Assembly: GCA_902363575.1 (NCBI GenBank)
Contig: CABJAJ010000007.1
Span: forward strand, 1-64,000
Reading direction: 5' to 3'
DNA: 64,000 nucleotides
Source of the DNA: Rikenellaceae bacterium
Lineage (GTDB): Bacteria; Bacteroidota; Bacteroidia; Bacteroidales; Rikenellaceae
Within the stretch, counting starts at the first letter, position 1. Each line of letters starts with the position of its first letter. A model generated the notes under the pieces. It made no database searches and was not told the DNA's origin. It saw only the letters and a program-made list of their open reading frames with translations. Positions 58,276 to 64,000 of this stretch are shown here, in pieces. Both the position numbers and the translations under genes were made by a program.

Positions 58276-59490
58276 CTAGGCGGTCTGCTGGTTTTCGGTG
58301 CGGTATTTCAGGCTCGGCTCGCTCACGGTGACGCCATACCAGCGGTCGTCGGGGACGCTGATGTCGTGCATCTGCTTATCATAGGCCGAGTAGTACTGCG
58401 GGGTGTGGTAGCGGGTCGGGAACGTGCGCTCCATCTGCTGGTAGAAATCCGCGAGCAGGGCGGGATCGTCGCACATGGCCTCGACGTAATCCCCCAGGTC
58501 GATGAACAGAGGCGAGCTCAGCCCTTCGTACCGCTGCAGCGAGTTCCGGTTGTAGGACTTGACGGCTCCGGCGTTTACCCGCTTCATCGTCGCGGCCAGC
58601 GCGTCGAGTTCCGACGAGACGGCCATCGTGATGCAGGCCGAGCGAACCGAATATTCCGTGTCGTAGAAGGCGACGTAACTGCGGCAAACCCCGGCCAGAT
58701 CGAAAGATTTGCCTTCGTCGGCAAACAGATAGGGCATCGCCTGCTCGTAGGGAAATCCGTGGGACATGATTTCGCAGGGCGAGCCGAGCAGGTAGTCCGC
58801 GCAGCCGCGCAGCTCATAGAACGTCTCGATATTTCCCATGAAGCAGGCATCGAAAATCAGGTAGTCGAATTTCACCCCTTCGCTGCGCAGCGCGGTCAGG
58901 CAGGACGAGAGGGTCGTAATATCGGTCGAACGCTCCTTGTCCGACCCGAACCAGCGGGTTTCGTAAGCGCCGTCGGCCTTTTTCCAGAAGTCCGCGTCGG
59001 GGGAGCGGAGGGAAGAGAGGGTCATGTATTGCGAGGGCACCCATCCCGTACCGTGCGAGCCCATAATCAGGCCATAGGCTTTGGCCGGGGCCTCCTGCGC
59101 CATGTAGCCGAGCACCTCTCTGATCCGCTCGCCGTCGGCGGAGCAGAATGCGGCGTCCTGCCACTTGCGCAGGGTGTCGATCACGCAGCCGCCGCGCTCG
59201 TAATCGTAACTCAGTTCGAGCACGGCCGCAAGGTTGGTGCGGGGCTGGATGAAGGCGAGCAGGCGGCAGTCGTTGAGCGTGTGGGCCGACACAAAGCGCG
59301 AGGCGTCTTTCACGTTGGCCATGAAATTGGGGAGCAGGTTGTTGTTGCCGCCCAGGAACATCATCACCGTTCGGTCGGCCACCTCGGGGCGGACGTGAGG
59401 CGCCGGGGGCGTATCGTCTTTGCTGCAGGATGCGAGCAGCAGGCAGGCGGCGGACAGGACCGCCGCGAATCGGGGTAAACGTAGCATCAT
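58276..59490 (-). CDS. Clostripain-family (C11) cysteine peptidase lipoprotein
   Basis: A 404-aa surface lipoprotein peptidase. The signal ends in LLASC with the acylated Cys near residue 22. The catalytic His is in GLIMGSHGTGW and the catalytic Cys in LIFDACFMGNIE, as in clostripain and related C11 enzymes that usually cut after Arg or Lys. VMMFLGGNNNLLPNF is the N-terminal family motif. The start at 59490 is preferred because it overlaps the upstream stop by 4 nt (ATGA). It is the last gene of the ligA-dapA-DUF4919 operon. Confidence 0.9.
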   Translation of the reverse strand: MMLRLPRFAAVLSAACLLLASCSKDDTPPAPHVRPEVADRTVMMFLGGNNNLLPNFMANVKDASRFVSAHTLNDCRLLAFIQPRTNLAAVLELSYDYERGGCVIDTLRKWQDAAFCSADGERIREVLGYMAQEAPAKAYGLIMGSHGTGWVPSQYMTLSSLRSPDADFWKKADGAYETRWFGSDKERSTDITTLSSCLTALRSEGVKFDYLIFDACFMGNIETFYELRGCADYLLGSPCEIMSHGFPYEQAMPYLFADEGKSFDLAGVCRSYVAFYDTEYSVRSACITMAVSSELDALAATMKRVNAGAVKSYNRNSLQRYEGLSSPLFIDLGDYVEAMCDDPALLADFYQQMERTFPTRYHTPQYYSAYDKQMHDISVPDDRWYGVTVSEPSLKYRTENQQTA

Positions 59491-60224
59491 TTGTATTCTC
59501 TTGGTTTTAGGTTGTTGAATTGCCATGTGCGTGGACGCTTGAAGACGTAATTATCGGGTTTGTTGCGGTAAATACGGCTGTAGTCGAAGTAGTAGCCGCG
59601 GATTTTTCCGTCGTCGGTCTGCCGGGGAACCATCAGCGGGACGTACTCCACTTCGCGGCTGACGACCCGGCTTTTTCCGTATGCCAGATCATGGGAGGAG
59701 AGCACGTCGAGCGCATGGTCGAACATGAGAATGTGCATTGGCGTGCGCTGGGTCAGCCCGTCGCCCGACGCTTCGATGGTCGCGAGCACGGCCTTGAGCT
59801 TGCGGTAGTAGGCGAGCTCGCTTTCTCCGTCGCCCAGCGCTCCGTAGGCGAAGGCCATCAGGTTGAGCACCCGGGGGTTGAACGGATCGCGGCGCAGGGC
59901 GTCCGTTCCCGCCGACACGAGCCTTTCGAGGTGTTCGCGCTGCGGCAGCTCCGGGTCCAGGATCGCGACGGTCGTATAGACCCGGTCGAGATCGGGATTG
60001 ACCTCGAGCGGCTTGTAAGCCTCCTGGTATGCGTAACCGTAGTAGAGGTAGTGGTAGTCCTCGGCGGTGAGCGTGCTGTCCCCCGCGTTGTAGCGCATCA
60101 TCAGGTTGGGGTAGTAGAAGGGCGACGACGAGTCGAGCGTCCGGTCGAGGAGGTCGTTTTCGTCGGGCGTTTTCGCCCCGGCAAGGGCGGGCAGCAACAG
60201 CAGCAGGAGCGCGAGTCGTTTCAT
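59487..60224 (-). CDS. DUF4919 exported protein
   Basis: A 245-aa exported protein with a signal peptide ending near residue 17 (LAGA). The mature part matches DUF4919: FYYPNLMMRYNAGDSTLTAEDYHYLYYGYAYQ and NPRVLNLMAFAYGALGDGESELAYYRK have TPR-like character. The start MKRLALLLL at 60224 gives a clear signal; the ATG at 60263 does not. It lies 35 nt after dapA and overlaps the peptidase start by 4 nt. The function is unknown, but coupling to the C11 peptidase suggests a shared surface role. Confidence 0.75.
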   Translation of the reverse strand: MKRLALLLLLLPALAGAKTPDENDLLDRTLDSSSPFYYPNLMMRYNAGDSTLTAEDYHYLYYGYAYQEAYKPLEVNPDLDRVYTTVAILDPELPQREHLERLVSAGTDALRRDPFNPRVLNLMAFAYGALGDGESELAYYRKLKAVLATIEASGDGLTQRTPMHILMFDHALDVLSSHDLAYGKSRVVSREVEYVPLMVPRQTDDGKIRGYYFDYSRIYRNKPDNYVFKRPRTWQFNNLKPREYK

Positions 60225-60259
60225 GGTTCGGTCGTATGGTTTTCTCTCTAACGGAAAAA

Positions 60260-61150
60260 TCACCGCAGATCGTATCTGTCGATCAGCTCCCGCAGCCGGG
60301 TCCGGAGTTTTTCACTCCCCGCGACCAGCGGCAGGCGCATGCGGTCGCCGATGCGGCCCATCACCGACAGGGCGCACTTTACACCGGTCGGATTGCCCTC
60401 CGCAAAGAGCGCATCGACGGCTTCGGCCATCTGCGCGAAACAGGCGTCGGCGCCAGCGTAGTCCTCCTGCTTGGCCCGCTCCATGCACTCCATGAAGCGG
60501 CGGGGAAAAGCGTTCACGGCGACCGAGATCACCCCGTCGCCGCCCCGGCGCATCACTTCGACGGCCATGCCGTCGTCCCCCGAGAGCACGAGGAATCCCT
60601 CGGGTCGGCGGTCGATGATCCGTTGGATCTGGGCGATGTCGCCCGAGGCCTCCTTTACGCCGATCACGTTGCCGAAATCCCGGGCGATGCGCAGCGTCGT
60701 TTCGTCGCTCATGTTCACCCCGGCGCGTCCCGGAATGTTGTAGAGGATCACCGGCACGGGCGAATGTTCCGAAACGGTGCGGAAATGCTGATAAAGCCCC
60801 TCCTGCGAGGGTTTGTTGTAATAGGGCGTCACGCTCAGGATGGCGTCGGCCCGCCTGAGGTCGAATTCGCGGAGCTGGTCGAGCACCTCGGAGGTCGAGT
60901 TGCCGCCCACGCCGATCACCAGCGGCACGCGTCCGGCGATATGGTTGGAGATGAACATGGCGATCACCGCCCGTTCGGGCATGTAGAGGGTCGGGGTTTC
61001 GGCCGTGGTGCCGAGCGCCACGATGTAGTCCGCGCCCCCCTCGATCACATAATCGACGGTCGAGGCCAGCGCCTCGTAGTCGATTCTTCCGTCCGCCGTG
61101 AAAGGCGTAATCATCGCAGCGCCTACGCCGCTCAGTTTGTGTCTTATCAT
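60260..61150 (-). CDS. dapA: 4-hydroxy-tetrahydrodipicolinate synthase
   Basis: A 296-aa TIM-barrel aldolase that condenses pyruvate with aspartate semialdehyde, the first committed step to diaminopimelate and lysine. VALGTTAETPTL near residue 40 carries the triad Thr, VTPYYNKPSQEGLYQHF the catalytic Tyr, and VIGVKEASGD the Schiff-base Lys near 164. The length is standard. It lies 30 nt after ligA and 35 nt before the DUF4919 gene, all in one direction, suggesting one operon. Confidence 0.97.
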   Translation of the reverse strand: MIRHKLSGVGAAMITPFTADGRIDYEALASTVDYVIEGGADYIVALGTTAETPTLYMPERAVIAMFISNHIAGRVPLVIGVGGNSTSEVLDQLREFDLRRADAILSVTPYYNKPSQEGLYQHFRTVSEHSPVPVILYNIPGRAGVNMSDETTLRIARDFGNVIGVKEASGDIAQIQRIIDRRPEGFLVLSGDDGMAVEVMRRGGDGVISVAVNAFPRRFMECMERAKQEDYAGADACFAQMAEAVDALFAEGNPTGVKCALSVMGRIGDRMRLPLVAGSEKLRTRLRELIDRYDLR

Positions 61151-61180
61151 CGTTCGGGTCTTTAGGTTCGTTGTAACCGT

Positions 61181-63301
<2,121 letters not shown>

Positions 63302-63386
63302 TCAAAAAAAATGCAAAAATTATTTGGACGGCGGTTGCCATATGCAAATTTTGCGTATAATTGCAGAAAATTTCAGCACACTCGTT

Positions 63387-63719
63387 ATGACTAAACCGAC
63401 TACGGCGAAGAAGCATTTGGTTACCAGCTATCGCAATTTGGCTCCCGAATTGCAGGAGGAAGTCAAGTCGAAATACCCCGCGGGTTTCACCGATGCCATG
63501 ATACGCGTGGATAAGCCCAATGGTGACTTTTTCTATGCCGTGCCTTTCGAGACCGACGAAATAGCCTATCTGGTCAAGATCGACGTGAAGATCGACGACA
63601 ACGCCGAAGAGGAGGAAGAGAAGGATTATTACGACGACGAGATCAAGGGGGCCGACGAGATTCGGGACGACGGGGGTTCCGGGGACGACGATTCGTCGCC
63701 GGACGACGTCGATATCTAA
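63387..63719 (+). CDS. Small acidic protein of unknown function
   Basis: A 110-aa soluble protein. Residues 1-65 appear ordered (AKKHLVTSYRNLAPELQEEV, FFYAVPFETDEIAYLVKIDV). The last 45 residues are very acidic (EEEEEKDYYDDE ... DDGGSGDDDSSPDD) and likely disordered. I recall similar proteins in other Bacteroidota but know of no assigned role. The start MTKPTTAKK at 63387 is preferred over 63324 because the upstream part reads into A-rich leader and looks non-coding. It is divergent from ligA. Confidence 0.65.
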   Translation: MTKPTTAKKHLVTSYRNLAPELQEEVKSKYPAGFTDAMIRVDKPNGDFFYAVPFETDEIAYLVKIDVKIDDNAEEEEEKDYYDDEIKGADEIRDDGGSGDDDSSPDDVDI

Positions 63720-63732
63720 TGGTTTGACAATA

Positions 63733-64000
63733 ATGATTCGCTTACGTCCGATTGCGCTCCTGCTGATTTTTGCCACGGCCTGCGGGCTTACGGACGACGA
63801 ACGCGACGAGACGGATAAATACGCCTACGTCACCTTTTCCGACGCCGCTTTCGAGCGGTTCTGTCTCGAGCGGTACGACACCGACAACGACGGTCGTGTG
63901 TCCCGTTACGAAGCCCGCGCGGTCGCCACGATGGACTGCGCCGGCCTGGATATCCGCTCGCTCAACGGCATCGAGGCTTTCGTGAACCTGCGAGCGCTCG
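63733..64000 (+). CDS. Lipoprotein with EF-hand-like motif and possible leucine-rich start (partial)
   Basis: The right window edge cuts a gene starting MIRLRPIALLLIFATACGLT, with a lipobox ATAC that makes Cys17 the lipid anchor. After a short linker comes DTDNDGRVSRYEA, an EF-hand or dockerin-like Ca2+ loop, and then LDIRSLNGIEAFVNLRAL, the beginning of what looks like a leucine-rich repeat. Translated by hand; at least 89 residues are visible. It starts 13 nt after the acidic protein gene. The full domain structure lies outside the window. Confidence 0.7.
   Translation, partial: MIRLRPIALLLIFATACGLTDDERDETDKYAYVTFSDAAFERFCLERYDTDNDGRVSRYEARAVATMDCAGLDIRSLNGIEAFVNLRAL

Overview
The window comes from a GC-rich member of the Bacteroidota, most likely Alistipes or a close Rikenellaceae relative. 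This rests on high GC, Bacteroidota-type promoters (TTG, about 19-22 bases, TAnnTTTG), A-rich leaders in place of Shine-Dalgarno sites, a Bacteroidota-type conjugation locus and typical Bacteroidota core genes. The genus is inferred; the phylum is well supported. No rRNA, tRNA or CRISPR array was found.

Positions 1 to about 22,950 are one end of an integrative conjugative element (ICE) of the CTnDOT type. On the plus strand runs the mating-pair operon traG-DUF3876-traI-J-K-L-M-N-O-Q, closed by a strong terminator. traG, the VirB4-like ATPase, is interrupted twice by group II introns: the 3' end of one occupies the first ~99 bases, and a complete 2.5-kb intron with its own reverse transcriptase lies at 1798-4319. 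A DUF4116 repeat protein and an orphan gene follow. A minus-strand block (14.0-18.4 kb) then holds small unknown proteins, PcfJ-like and PcfK/AcrIIA9-like proteins and a small membrane protein. Four of its genes carry near-identical GC hairpins just before the start codon. After a non-coding control region with a 13-bp inverted repeat come two small helix-turn-helix proteins, a RhuM-like protein and two tyrosine recombinases. The AT-rich gap after the recombinases probably contains the ICE end.

Positions ~23,000 to 64,000 are chromosome. Groups in order: a disordered acidic protein with rsmI, a DUF389 membrane protein, and an envelope operon (LpxL-like acyltransferase, GT2 glycosyltransferase, polyprenyl-phosphate mannosyltransferase); a GH29 alpha-L-fucosidase; glnS; hppA with an outer-membrane protein; a SpoU methyltransferase and panB; a FISUMP-type lipoprotein and an exported protein of unknown function; the guanine nucleotide operon guaB-DUF3795-guaA; a family of related exported proteins including a decayed copy; gyrA and a TPR protein; a MATE transporter; an RluB-type pseudouridine synthase with a long repetitive tail; a compact GNAT / IbrA-like / IbrB-like operon; a small outer-membrane protein; the minus-strand operon ligA-dapA-DUF4919-clostripain-like lipoprotein; and at the right edge a small acidic protein and the start of a lipoprotein.

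The least explained parts are the doubly interrupted traG, the repeated leader hairpins, the 18.5-18.8 kb control region and the IbrA/IbrB/GNAT operon.
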